From assembly GCA_003427395.1 (NCBI GenBank), contig BFEA01000389.1, forward strand, positions 420,749-458,525: 37,777 bases of DNA, given 5' to 3'. The number at the start of each line of letters is the position of its first letter. Position 1 is the stretch's first letter. This DNA comes from Chara braunii (lineage: Eukaryota > Streptophyta > Charophyceae > Charales > Characeae). A program made the translations under genes and the position numbers. The notes under the pieces are model-generated. The model saw only the letters and a program-made list of their open reading frames with translations, was not told where the DNA came from and made no database searches. Of the stretch, positions 19,564 to 30,480 are shown piece after piece.

Positions 19564-21630
19564 ACGGGAGTTGTCACCTCCCGTCGGTGGGCGTATCCCC
19601 GCCGAGCTACCAGTCCACAGTATGAAAAATGATCAGTTGCAATCGCAGAGGTGGACCAGCCGAGGGTGTTTCTCGTTCCCTGTAGCATAGGGGGTACGTA
19701 CGGTAATACACCTCTGTCGGACCCGCACACGAACCGACGTCTTGGGGGGGCTGAAGTCCCAAGCGCGACTCGTCGTCGGTCGACTAGGACGTATCCCACT
19801 CACCACACATACACCACTCCACGAACGCAAAACAAAAAAAAAAACACGCACATAACGACGCAACACAAACAACGTGACAACACTCCTAGTCCCTTAGTAG
19901 ACATCCCATAGCTTCCCGATGCGGAAATGGGATAGGCGTCTCGCGCGAGACTTAGTATAAAACCGCACAGAGGCAGGGCCTACTCATATTGACCAGCAAT
20001 GCAAACGTACGCAAGCGGTCGCAATGATGGTGAATTGTGTAGTACCCATACCCATGGGTTCCTCGTTAATCTCGAGGGTCGTATTCGACACTCAAGTCTC
20101 GACTGACACGCGCCTTGAGGGTTAGTCTCTCGACGCTGAACAAACGTCATGCGCGGTTAAAGACCACACACCCTCTTCTGCACCCCGTGCAGAGTGGGTG
20201 GTACACAGGTCTATACCTGTGGTGGCAGTCATTCTTACTGTCCTGGACGCGAGTCCCCCTCGGAGCCTGGACAGAAGTCAAGGGGGTTGACTTTGACGGC
20301 TGCCACGGACTATAACGTCCAACCATGATAACTCTGAAAAGCAAAAACAGGCCGGAGGTCCCCCTCTCTCGGAAAATCACAACCTGGAGTACCCCTTTTT
20401 CGGTTGGTACCGGCGGCCTATAATAATCCCAAACATTTGTGCATACGTGCAAGTTCCTTAATCCCATAACTTTTAGATACAAGGACGGCGGAGCGTCGTA
20501 CGCAGGAATTTGTAATAAGCTGCGGCGTTGCAGGCCCGCCCTATACCAATCGACAATGCTAGTCATATGTGGTAATCGCGGCCCCGGTCTCGCGATATTG
20601 AATGTCTGAAAAAATATATCGTGGGGGGGGTACCCCTCGCGATATTGAACGACTGAAGGACATGCCGTTCGGCCCTCGCGACGCTTCTGCCTCTAGGGAT
20701 GAGTGCCTCGATGGGCAGGACAAGTAGGCTCTGTGCGAGGGGAGGTTCACTCCCTGTAGAGCCTAAGGGCTTGGGATGTCGTGGACAAGGACCTTGAATC
20801 CTGGCCCAGGACTAACGTCCGACTAAGAAGCCCTCAAGAAGCAGTCAAAATAAATGAAAAGGTCTTCCTTATGTCACCCAGTCTTAACCTCGTGGTACGC
20901 TTTTAGTACGGGGCCCCTTAGGCCACGCGAACACTCATCATAGGTGCATCCACGTATATATATATAAGGGGGTAAGTATGTGACGATCACTTCTCACACT
21001 CTCAGTTGAGCTCTTCACAACCATACGTATATATGTGATCGCATGCAATCAAAATCCGGAATCAAAGTCACATCACACACCTGCAATCACATCAAAGAGT
21101 CAAACAACAGTCCACGCACTACACAGGGTCAACCCCTATCATTCTCGACACTCATACCCCTTGCTTTAGCCATACAAGCGTCAACCTCCTGTCCAACCAG
21201 CCTTAATTAAATACTCAGTACCTTTGTTAAATGACCATTCAATAAAAGTCCGGGTGAAATCTTAACAAAACAACAAAGATCACCAGGGCTAAAGCCTTTT
21301 AGGTTGAGTGTGGAGTATGTGCTGGAATTGAATAGTAGACTGACGAATCGACAACCGACCTGTTATCAGTGATAACAGACAGTGACCCTTGTAGGGTCAA
21401 GCTGAAATTAGTCCAAATACTTAACCAAACGGTCAAGAGGACCTGTAACAAGAAACATGCCAATCCCCAAGCTAGACCCATCAGTCCTTGGAGAATAATC
21501 CCCATATCACGATCTTACTCAAATCATTCTAATTAACTAAGCCTGAATCTACCGCTAAGCAGTGCCCAAACCAAAGGTAGACCCTGACATAATCTCCTCT
21601 TTACAGAGTGGATCGCTAGAATCGCCATCT
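19564..21630. repeat. Succession of perfect stem-loops
   Basis: Inverted repeats include ACGGGAG/CTCCCGT (19564-19584), ATCCCAT/ATGGGAT with inner TTCC/GGAA (19903-19933), the palindrome GTCTCGCGCGAGAC (19938-19951), TCTGCAC/GTGCAGA (20177-20193), CACAGGT/ACCTGTG (20204-20221), AAGTCAA/TTGACTT (20275-20293), an imperfect 13-bp stem at 20616-20645, TAGGCTCT/AGAGCCTA enclosing GGGAG/CTCCC (20725-20765), CTGTTATCA/TGATAACAG (21360-21378) and TGACCC/GGGTCA (21383-21399). There is no common sequence core among these. Confidence 0.6.
20590..20657 (+). repeat. 21-bp direct repeat, period 47
   Basis: TCGCGATATTGAATGTCTGA at 20590 recurs as TCGCGATATTGAACGACTGA at 20637. The second copy overlaps the 3' arm of the imperfect stem at 20616-20645. 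Confidence 0.75.
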
Positions 21631-21660
21631 GTCAAAATATAATCTTCCTTTTTTAAACTA

Positions 21661-21995
21661 AAAAAATTTCGGCAGCGCTTCCCATAGGAAAAGTGTCTTT
21701 CCAGAACTTATATCGGCCCAAATATGAAAACAAAAGTAGTCTTTGACTTTTCAAAGTTCAATTTTATCTAACTCCCTGAATTAGCAAAAATTTGGGCAGC
21801 ACTCCCTTTAGAAAAGAAGACTTCCCAGATTTTTACTAAGCCATATATGAACTTTAGATAAGTTGAACTTTGAATTGTCAAAATTTGACTAATTCCTTGG
21901 ATTTGCAGAAATTTCGGCAACGTTTCCCGTAGAGAAAATAGCTTACCAAAATTTATACAAGGACCAGTATAATAAAAAATCCCAGAAAATGCGAG
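21661..21995 (+). repeat. Threefold degenerate tandem repeat, period about 122
   Basis: Units begin AAATTTCGGCAGCGCTTCCC (21664), AAATTTGGGCAGCACTCCC (about 21788) and AAATTTCGGCAACGTTTCCC (about 21909). Each is followed by a GAAAA-rich stretch and a CCAGA/CCAAA-ATTTATAC-like segment. Similar repeats are often found in retroelement untranslated regions. Confidence 0.7.
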
Positions 21996-22220
21996 AATAG
22001 ATCTAAGTAAAATAACTTAGCTCAGAAAATGCAGGAATTGAGACTAACTCCTATCGCTCTAGCACGTGGCGAGCCTCTAAAGCAACTACCTGTCAAGCTG
22101 AAACTCAGACCAAGTAGTAGCCTCACTCAGTCGCATGCAGGCCAAACCACAAAGGTAAGTACTCTCACCATCCCAAGTATACCTGAACAAACGATAGTTC
22201 ATGATCTTACAATGATTTAA

Positions 22221-23185
22221 CCCTTTATACCCAACTTACATAAGGCATAAGGTCAGGACACCCAAACTTATGGAATGAACCTTACCTTAGCCAGACCTAA
22301 AGTCAGACCACCCAAACCTATGGAATGAGCACGACCTGGTCAAAGTATACACAAACACAGAGCAGAACAACTTTTTTTTTCTTTGGGCATATGACTAGGT
22401 CATTCTAGTCGCCCTTAACTGTTTAAATAGCCAGATAATATATATTTTTCTGACCTTAGTCTGCAAAGTGGGCATAGGGTTGAACCATTCATCTTAGAAA
22501 CAATGCTCAGCCGGCCCAAGTTACCTTTAGAAATACTCTTAATTATACTCTCTTCAGGTTGTGATAGACTATAGTCAGACCACCTAAACTTATAGAACAG
22601 TTTAATTAGCTCGTTCATAAATAGAATAATAATAAAATATAACCAAATCATAACCTTGGGTTCCAGCCTGTGCGGGCTTTGAGTTATACCACCTGAACCT
22701 ACACAATAGTCTGACTCTCTGTCTGGTTCGTTCCTCTCTGATCTAAGCTGTGCGTGGCGTTGGGCTGGACCACCTGAACTTACCGAACAGTCTCCCCTTT
22801 GTCAAGTTTATTTCTTCATAATAAAACAGAAAGAAGCTAAGCCACCTAAACTTACAGAACGGCTTAGACCATTCTAGTTCAGAACCAAATAAACATGGAA
22901 AAACTCAAAATAATCAAGGCGACCAAGGCACCTGAACTTACAGAACGCGCTTGGTCCCTAAAAAGTCAACCACATTCAGCCTTCCCAAATCAGAGCAGTC
23001 AGACCACCTAAACTTAAAGAACAATCTGACCCTCCATGCAAACCACAACACTGGGTCTCCCCAAACTTATGGGGACCTCCCAGCCACTAGAGCAATCAGA
23101 CCCCCTAAACTTATAGAAGGGTCTGACGCTCCACTCAAGTAAAAATAAACATAGCGCTTTGTATCCCCAAACTTATGGGGACCTT
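22221..23185. repeat. Array of about 12 stem-loops with a shared core and different complementary arms
   Basis: A core close to CACCTAAACTTATAGAAC recurs at roughly 40-110 bp spacing (one larger gap). It is flanked by arms that differ between copies but pair within a copy: CTAAGCC/GGCTTAG (22837-22867), GACCAAG/CTTGGTC (22921-22956), GTCAGA/TCTGAC (22998-23030), CTGGG/CCCAG plus TCCCC/GGGGA (23051-23083), TCAGACCC/GGGTCTGA (23096-23126), TCCCC/GGGGA (23164-23181), and weaker arms at 22221, 22243, 22308, 22574, 22686 and 22768. Inside the core CTA/TAG, CTG/CAG and CCA/TGG also alternate. The function is unknown. Confidence 0.75.
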
Positions 23186-23310
23186 CCTGGGCCAGCCTTA
23201 ATGATCCAGTCAAACCTCATGCAAAGCAGCCCTCCGTTCTGCCTTTCCCAGATGCAATTCCTTTTAACAGTCTGATTTTACACAATCAATAAGTTGAAAC
23301 TGCACTTAAT

Positions 23311-23468
23311 CTGATTCAGCGTCCTGAAAGTCAAACAAAGGTCAAAATAAGGTTGCATACCATATACTCAGTCAAAGATGCAATGGGTCCTGATTCAGCG
23401 TCATGAAAGTCAAACAAAGGTCAAAATAAGGTTGCATACCATATACTGAGTCAAAGATGCAATAAGTA
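23311..23468 (+). repeat. 79-bp tandem duplication
   Basis: The unit starting CTGATTCAGCGTC at 23311 is repeated at 23390 with only a few differences (for example CCTG/CATG and CTCAG/CTGAG), so the duplication is recent. Confidence 0.9.
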
Positions 23469-23924
23469 ATACAGATAGGGTTTATAACTGGATTTATAGA
23501 AGGAGATGGAGAGTTACTTTTCAGTTCCCTGCCTCCAGAACTCCTCCTAAGTTCCAGCAGAGCTCCCGCAATCGGTGGGAGGACTCCCCACAGAGGCTTG
23601 TTGCGGTCCTACGGGTTGCAATCCCGCATGCCGCCCTCCTCTCAGAACCAATTGACATATTCATCCATATATCTTTGATGACCATTACTGCCCATGATCA
23701 TACCACCCAGATGGACATCTTGCTAATTGTCGTCGCATGCTTCAAAATATTATTTCCTTGGTTGAAAAATGTCGGACATAAGGGTCTACTTAATGCAACC
23801 CCCCAGAGGGAATTAGTTTCATATTTCCATTTATCCATACCACATGGATCTATAATGTCATAATAAGGCGTATTGTATTGTTTTGTTTGCTGCGATATGC
23901 GTGGCGGCTTCCTGTTTAACTAAA

Positions 23925-23927
<3 letters not shown>

Positions 23928-24002
<75 letters not shown>
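23928..24002. repeat. (CA)n microsatellite
   Basis: An uninterrupted AC dinucleotide tract of about 37 units lies 55 bp before the 5' LTR of element 3. Confidence 0.97.
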
Positions 24003-24003
<1 letters not shown>

Positions 24004-24057
24004 AGCAATCAGAAAAGAATGAAAGAAAAAAGTTTCCTTTTTTTTTTGTGTTTCTTT

Positions 24058-24978
24058 TGTGCGAGGCATAACACCTCGAAAAACCCTACTGCTAGTGGGC
24101 CCCTATTTGCAATAGCGTCAGTCGCCCTAAGTGAAGGCAGGCTCGACAGACGACAAAAGGCCTATTTTGGATTGCGTAGTGCCGGTTGGTTGAAAGCGTT
24201 CAGACCCTGATCTCCTTTATCAAATGCATTTGAGTCAGGTCCGGGCCAGATACGCAGCATGCACCCAACTCAGGCTACGGGCAGTTGGGCACGAGTAACT
24301 GTCACAGGCCTTGGGCCTGATCTGTTTCGAGTGGTGCTCAACCTCTCTGGGCCTACCAGAAGCTTTTGGGCAGGGCCCAGCGCAGCTAGGCTGCACGCAA
24401 TGCAGGCAGGCCACTTCCATTTAGGAAAGGGTCTGCCCACACATTCGGCATGCGGGCACTAGCTACAAGCTATGCAAGCGTTGATGCGCTAACGCTGGTC
24501 GGCGCTCACACACTCACGGACGAGCTGGAAGGAGCAGACAACCATAGCCGAGTTGCGCTGCTGTATGCTGGATGGGGGGCCGGGTGGTCCTTGGGTGCAC
24601 GTGGCATACTCTGGGGGAGGATCGAGGTTGTGAGTGATACGAGAGACATATGTGGTGCTTCTGGCAGACGACATTGGTCGAGATCTGCTCGTACTTCGGG
24701 AAGCTCTTGATGTTACTAGCGACATTGCAGATAGTAGGCTAGATAGGATCTGTTATTTGTAGTCTTTGCGCCAAAGCGCCCGATACGATATCGATATTGG
24801 TTCTTTGTTGATGATAATGAGGATTATTCCAACATTGTCAATTATGAACTTTTGTTGTGCTCTTATTTGGTGGGACTGGTGACGCAATTCTGCTATTGGT
24901 TCGAGGTCACGACTATCTGGTCTCATGTGTATGACGCTGTTTGGTTTCTGAAGTTCGCTATCGCTCATTTTCCTTGCA
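24058..24978 (+). repeat. 5' LTR of element 3
   Basis: It begins TGTGCGAGGCATAACACCTC and ends TTTTCCTTGCA, just before the primer-binding site. It aligns along its whole length with the three pieces of the 3' LTR. The LTR should carry the promoter and polyadenylation signals; no clear TATA box is visible. Confidence 0.9.
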
Positions 24979-24981
24979 ATT

Positions 24982-24992
24982 TGGTATCAGAG
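24982..24992 (+). promoter_or_regulatory. Primer-binding site for initiator tRNA-Met (element 3)
   Basis: TGGTATCAGAG, complementary to the 3' end of plant initiator tRNA-Met, starts three bases after the LTR-terminal CA. The next bases are TT where the full match would have CC, so the match is shortened. Confidence 0.9.
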
Positions 24993-26240
24993 TTGTGGTA
25001 CGGTGCACTCATCTGGCGCTTGTCTTCTGCCTATGCGGTACATGCATGCGGTATGATGGGCGAGCTACCGTAGTGAGTGTGTAGTGAGGAGGACGAAGAT
25101 AAGTAGGCGACCCAGGTGGAGAGGGGAACGTCAGGAAGGCTATGTGGTGATTATTGGGTGTTCACAGTGCGATGAGAACTATCCGATGTGTGATTGATGC
25201 TGAGGTGGAACGGCGAGGTAATGCTGGTTGTGCTGAAGCAGCGATTTGTCATCGTAGTCAGCATCAGGTCATCTGGTGAGAATATCTGTGGTTGGGGGCA
25301 GTTATTTTGAGGTACGTTGCACCTAACCTTATCTACCATTTTCGACACTTCTTACCGTGAGGATGTGTGTTTTGTTTTGAGAGTCCTCTCATGTGAGGAG
25401 TCGTATGCACTCAACCTTGAGAGTCAGTGGTGTTCACGTGGAGCATCTGGAAGGAGAGGGTGGTGCTATCTGAAGGGCCCTGGACGAAGCACTGGGTCAC
25501 GGTCACCATGCCAACCCACCGAGCGTAGAGCACGCATACTTTGCTGCTTTGTCCTTTGTCTGCTTGTTGCGCTATAGAGGGGTTTTGAGGGGCAGGCCAA
25601 CCCTATGGGAAAGACGATACCGGACGTCTATAAATAAATATCGGTCAGGACCTTCCATTGGATGTGATTGTCGTCCTATTTGCGACGTTAAATAATTCAT
25701 GAGGACACTTGGCGGCGATCCTTAAATAGCCTCGTGATCAGCCAATTGGTCGGTGTTTGGCTCGCTGCACTCGAGGATGAAAATTATGCAGGGCTGGCCA
25801 ACTCAGCAGGACTCGGGGCATAGGGGTTGGCCGTGCACACCTTTAGACACTCACGTTGTCTGGATTGCTTAGGGACGCTGCCGATAAGAGACATTCATGA
25901 AAAAATGAGGGAGGGGAAGATTCCAGGTGAGAAGTTTGGGAAAGATTTCACTCTGCAAACAGACCCAACAAACGATTTTGTTCTTATTTTTTATTACTTA
26001 GATGTACAGCCATTGATATCTAACAGACAACATAGTTAAGAACTGTTTTTGTTCATTGTGCTTCTGTTTGCGAACTAGTCAAAGTAGGAATAGTTTCGTT
26101 TATAGGAATCTGAACTTATTTGTTGGACCCAAATGTGTAGTCTTTGACAAAGCTACCGATTATTTGAAATCGGTCTGTACATCATGTTGCGGTAGGCATC
26201 TAGAGTGTCCTTATGCAGACAGTGTACAGTGTTGTAGACT
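24993..26240 (+). other. Untranslated leader of element 3
   Basis: About 1.25 kb between the primer-binding site and the gag ATG. Open frames are short and motif-free. No repeat or recognisable regulatory element stands out. Confidence 0.6.
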
Positions 26241-28070
26241 ATGAGCGATAGGGAGGTTCCACCACCAGACGATAGGATCTTGCGATCGTCAAGACGCCCG
26301 ATAGCCCACGACGCATTAGGACCCGAGTATGATAGGTTACTGTTCCGCCAACTTCGGGAGAGACAATAGCAGCAGCGGAGAGCAAGGGCAGTAAAGGCCA
26401 GCAGGGCATTTGCAAGTGAAGCCACTGCTTCAGCAGTCATGGCAACCGCTGCGCAGCGGAGTTTCCAGGCCAGCAGTTCAGGGACCGTAGGGTCAACGGT
26501 CGCGCAGACCCTGAGTCAGTCCATTGGCGTAATGGCAAGCCAGCCTATAGTGTTGACCCCCGAGGAGGTCGCCATACAACATGCAACTATGCGCGAGGCA
26601 CGCCTACAGCAAGCGTTAGGAGAGATTAAGGCAGAGAAAGAGAAGATGATTAGAAGAAGAGTCAGGATGCAGCGAAGAGAAACGAACATCAGTGAGTTAG
26701 AGGGCTTGGATCTGACGCGCATGGATGATGATGTGAGGACTCTGCATTCAGTCCTCCTAGATGTAGTAGAAATGCAGGATCACCAGACAACCCTCTTATA
26801 GGACATCCAACAAAGTCTGGCTGTATTGGTTGCGCGAGCGCAGGCAGCTCCATTGCCGTCCGGACCCGGTGTCTAGCCCGTTGTACATCCTCCTCCTTTT
26901 GTCCCACCGGTGACTGGGGTATCCCTATATGTTTCTCCAACATCGGTCCAAGCCGCTTCCCTAGGAATGTCGTTAACAGGAGGGTTCTCAACCAGTTCTA
27001 GTGTACAGGTTCCTATATAGACGGTGTTTACCCAACCTCCGTCGCAGGTTGCCGTAAGCGGGCAGCCTGTTGTCTCGCGGCCTACACAGTCGTAGGGTAC
27101 ACAGCCCCAGCAGCAGGTGCGGCAACCTGGTCCACAAGGTCCACAATCTGGAGTGAGACAGGTGGAGGGACAAAGTCAGTGGGTTCAAAAGATGATCATC
27201 ACTGCTTCTAAACCCTTCACTGGGGACAAGAGGGGCGAATACCTCGACACATGGTTGAGGTCAGTGCCAGCCTATGTCAAGTATTAACTTACCATGCCAC
27301 ACGAGGAAGTGTTTATGGTTGCCTCCTATCTAGATGGAGTGCAACAAAATGGTTGAGTGGTTTAGTGCAGTTGCAGGGATACGGTCATGACTTTTGCGAT
27401 TGGGCTGGAGGACTTCCTTAAGTTGATGGAAGACAGAAGGCATTATCCTCAGGAGGCTCAAAAGGCCACTCACGCGCTTCTGACTCTTCACAACAGGCAG
27501 TTTAAAGGGAGACCACAGACACAGTAGAGCGTCTGATCTGTGTCCTTGGGGTGCGCTATGACCCCCAGGTTCTACTCACCTCCTGCCAGAGGTGCTTTCC
27601 TACGCCTCTCAGGAATCAGTTGGCAGGTGAGGCCAACTATAACATGCACAACTCCCCTCGTTTAGCAAGAAGGCCCTAGACCTTGAAGCAAAGATAGGGT
27701 ATGGACAGACACCCACGACGGATGGTAGGAAAAAGTCACTGTCTCCCAACTGGAAAGCGAAGGGTCGCATAATATTCGTCCACAACGATGGTTCTACCAT
27801 CGAGTTGGATGACGATTTCCAAGCGGGAGTGGGTTCAGAGGCGTATAATGTAGAAGCTTCAGGGGGTGGAGTAGTCATTGCCGTAACTCAGAAAGGTAAG
27901 GCGACCGGTAGATGTCGTGGAGGTTCCCGGTCTAGGAGTCAAGTCGACCCCAATGCTCCTCCATGGGAGAAAGTAGGTCTCAGTGAGGACGTGTGGAGAG
28001 ATCGGTACACGTGGCAGGCTTGTATCCGTTGTGGCCAATATGACCATAACCAATTCAAATGACGCAATAA
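26241..28070 (+). pseudogene. Gag of element 3
   Basis: The ATG at 26241 opens a frame that is Gln- and Ala-rich with a central coiled-coil-like segment (REARLQQALGEIKAEKEKMI), then a Pro/Gln/Val-rich linker and the start of a capsid region (KPFTGDKRGEYLDTWLRSV). TAG codons at about 26367, 26799, 26874, 27016 and 27088 fall in Gln-rich contexts. A TAA near 27285 and frameshifts follow. The nucleocapsid zinc knuckle reads CIRCGQYDHNQFK and then TGA (28060-28062) exactly where the last Cys of Cys-x2-Cys-x4-His-x4-Cys belongs. Intact Gag would form the particle and bind the RNA. Confidence 0.8.
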
Positions 28071-28379
28071 GAAGGTGATCAAGAAGATCCCGCCTATGAT
28101 GGGGCATGCTTGGGATCCTCCGCTCCCGTTGGTAGCAATGTGGCCAACAGTTCTGGCACAGTTCCTGGAAACGCGTCGAGCCAGTAGGAATTGTAGTTGT
28201 TCCTGCTAGGGTCAAGGTGGTGGACACACCCTCACCATCTCGAGAGATGGCCCAAGCTACTGGCTCCATCGTCGTCCCGCAGGACCCATCGAGCCTCTGT
28301 TTGATGAATGTGTTTGAGTCCTTAGAGGAGCTAGAGGAGGAGTGGTCTAGATAAGACTCACTCTTCGACGACATTAGCT

Positions 28380-28710
28380 AAAGCCCCTAAGGGTGAGATG
28401 TTCATCGATAAAGTAGTCATCGGTGGTCGCAAGGCCGGGGCCTATTATGACACTTGCTCGACTCGGAACTTCATTAGTCGCGTGTGCGTTGAGAGGTTGC
28501 ACTTACAGGGGCAAGTGCAGCGCCTGAGTCGACCTATGGAGTCCACCTGTGCCAACAAACAACGCATGGTAGTTAATGACTACCTCAAAGACATTGGGTG
28601 TTTTTTCTCGTACGCAGGAGGGGACCTGAGACATCGAGTTTCGTTCCTAGTGAGCGATGATCTCCCTATGGGCATCTTGTTAGATATGTACTACCTCTCC
28701 GTTGCATAGC
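28380..28710 (+). pseudogene. Aspartic protease of element 3
   Basis: The frame has KAGAYYDTCSTRNFIS, in which the retropepsin Asp-Thr/Ser-Gly motif is Asp-Thr-Cys, so the active-site Gly is lost. The closing motif appears as LPMGILLDMYYL (a variant of the usual Leu-Gly-Met-hydrophobic sequence). A TAG at 28706-28708 ends the segment. The same frame continues with [10 protein letters not shown] toward RT. Confidence 0.78.
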
Positions 28711-28733
28711 CCCTGTTTGACTGGGACCGAAAA

Positions 28734-29826
28734 GTGGTCAAACACACTTTGCCAGGAGGGAGGACCGCCAGATTGCAAAAGTTTAAGGCTAGTGGTCTGA
28801 TCGAGTCATATGGATGCATGTGTGCTGCTGCGTTCTACAATTATTACAAGCAGAATCCGGAGGAGGGTATGTATCTAGTATACGTCTCCGCAGCAGGCGA
28901 GCCGGTGAAAATGCCGCCAGAGATAGAGGGAGTAGTTGCTAAATACCCTGATCTATTTGAAGAGTCGAAAGGGGTTGTAGAGAGGGAGGTCCTCCATGCA
29001 ATAAAATTTATCTCAGGGTCTATCATCCCAAAGGGTAGGATCTATCAGATGTCTCCAGGTGAGCTTGATGAGCTTCGTCGGCAACTCAAGGAACTCGTAG
29101 AGAAGGGTTGGATCCGGCTGAGTGTCTGCCCTTACAGATCTCCAGTCTTATTTGTGCTGAAGAAGGAGGGAACTCTCAGGATGTGCATTGACTACAGGGG
29201 CCTCAATGTCATTACTGTTAAGAACGGAGAGCTCCTACCACGCATTGATGACTTGCTAGATAGAGTGCAAGGGTGTCGGTACTTCAGTAAGATAGATCTG
29301 AAGTCCGGGTACCATCAGATTGCAATCCGGCCCGAGGATTAATACAAAACCGCATTTCAGACCAAGTACGGTCTGTACGAGTTTGTGGTGATGTCTTTCG
29401 GTCTCTGCAATGCTCCTGGCACCTTTCAGGATGCTATGAATCGGATCTTTCATGACTACTTCGATAAGTTTGTCATTTGTCATCGTGTACCTCGATGACA
29501 TACTTATTTTTGGTAGGACTGTCGAGGAGCATGTGCCGCACTTAGATAAAGTCATCAGTCTCCTTCAACAACACAAGTTCAAGATCAACGGGGAGAAATG
29601 CGAGTTTGGTCGCACCCAGATCGTGTACTTGGGTCGTGAGGTTTCCGCAGAGGGATTGAAGCCCGATGACGCGACAGTGGCCAACATTCGTGACAGGCCG
29701 CGTCCTCGGTCTGTGACTGAGATAAGGTATTTCTTAGGGATGACCAGCTACCACCGCAATTTTGTAAAAAACTATAGCATAGTGGCTGCCTCTTTGACTG
29801 ACCTGACCCGCCTTGACACCCTTTAG
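28734..29826 (+). pseudogene. Reverse transcriptase of element 3
   Basis: RT motifs in order: [60 protein letters not shown] (catalytic Asp) and PED followed by a TAA at 29339-29341. After it come [18 protein letters not shown] and, after a one-base frameshift near 29475, VYLDDILIF with the catalytic YLDD at 29488-29499. The thumb and connection (FGRTQIVYLGREVS, YFLGMTSYHRNFV) run to a TAG at 29824-29826. Catalytic residues are kept; the frame is not. Confidence 0.92.
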
Positions 29827-30480
29827 TGGACAGATAGGTGTGAGGCTGCTTTTAGACATATGAAGCATGCGTTGATACACCATGAGGTCTTGAAGCTTCT
29901 CGATCCTGACAAACCATTATAGTCACCACGAATGCTAGCCAATATGGCATAGGCGCCGTGCTCGCGCAACAGGAGGGACCAAAGTTGAGGCCAGTCAAGT
30001 ACATGCCCAAAAAGATGTCCTCTAAGAAGTTGGCTAAGTCCACCTATGAGAAGGAGCTCTATGCGATCTACAAGGTACTCACCCACTGGACACATTATCT
30101 CCTTGGGAGATTCTGCTACGTCAAGACTGATCATCAGACCTTGAAGTGGATAAGAACACAACCGGTACTCTCTGATGCGTTGAAAAGATGGATTGAAGTC
30201 ATTGAATAGTATGACTTCGAACCTCAATACATCAAAGGAGAGTATAACCGAGTTGCTGATGCGCTGTCGCGTAGGCCAGACTTCTCCGGCCCGCTGCTCA
30301 CTGAGTTTGGGCTTGCGGACGATGTAACTCGCTCTTTGGTGGAGGTCTATTATGAGGACCCGTTTATGTCTGATATCATTCGCAGACTCGAGGTGAAGGA
30401 CAAAGTGACTTCTGCCAAGTTTGAGTTGGTCAACGGCTTGTTGTTCCTTGAGAAGGTCGGGAATAAACGTTTGTGTATGC
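29827..30480 (+). pseudogene. RNase H of element 3
   Basis: After a one-base deletion near 29921, the first RNase H strand reads VTTNASQYGIGAVLAQQEG, where the usual catalytic Asp is Asn. KSTYEKELYAI provides the Glu, VKTDHQTLKW the next Asp, and NRVADALSRRP the last Asp. A TAG at 30207-30209 lies before YDFEP. The domain degrades the RNA template during reverse transcription. Loss of the first acidic residue would on its own impair catalysis. Confidence 0.85.

Larger units (their letters stand above)
19376..23650. other. Non-coding flank, candidate long 5' LTR of element 2
   Basis: The TG at 19376 (CA on the minus strand) is the expected inner LTR edge. The outer edge is unknown. A possible outer limit is CCAATTGACA near 23649-23658, with TATA-like motifs on the minus strand near 23485-23500, but no second copy was found to define it. 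No credible gene is present. The stretch holds the repeats and stem-loops listed separately, plus a TATATATATATAAG tract at about 20955 on the + strand. Confidence 0.35.

Noticed and set aside
22221-23185. CRISPR array
   Set aside because: Repeats are degenerate, the variable part pairs with itself around the core, spacing is irregular, and the context is a eukaryotic retrotransposon flank.
24259-24725. ORFs inside the 5' LTR of element 3, with similar ones in the 3' LTR and the inverted copy
   Set aside because: Similarity between them comes from the LTR repeats themselves. Both strands are open in GC-rich stretches and no domain is present.
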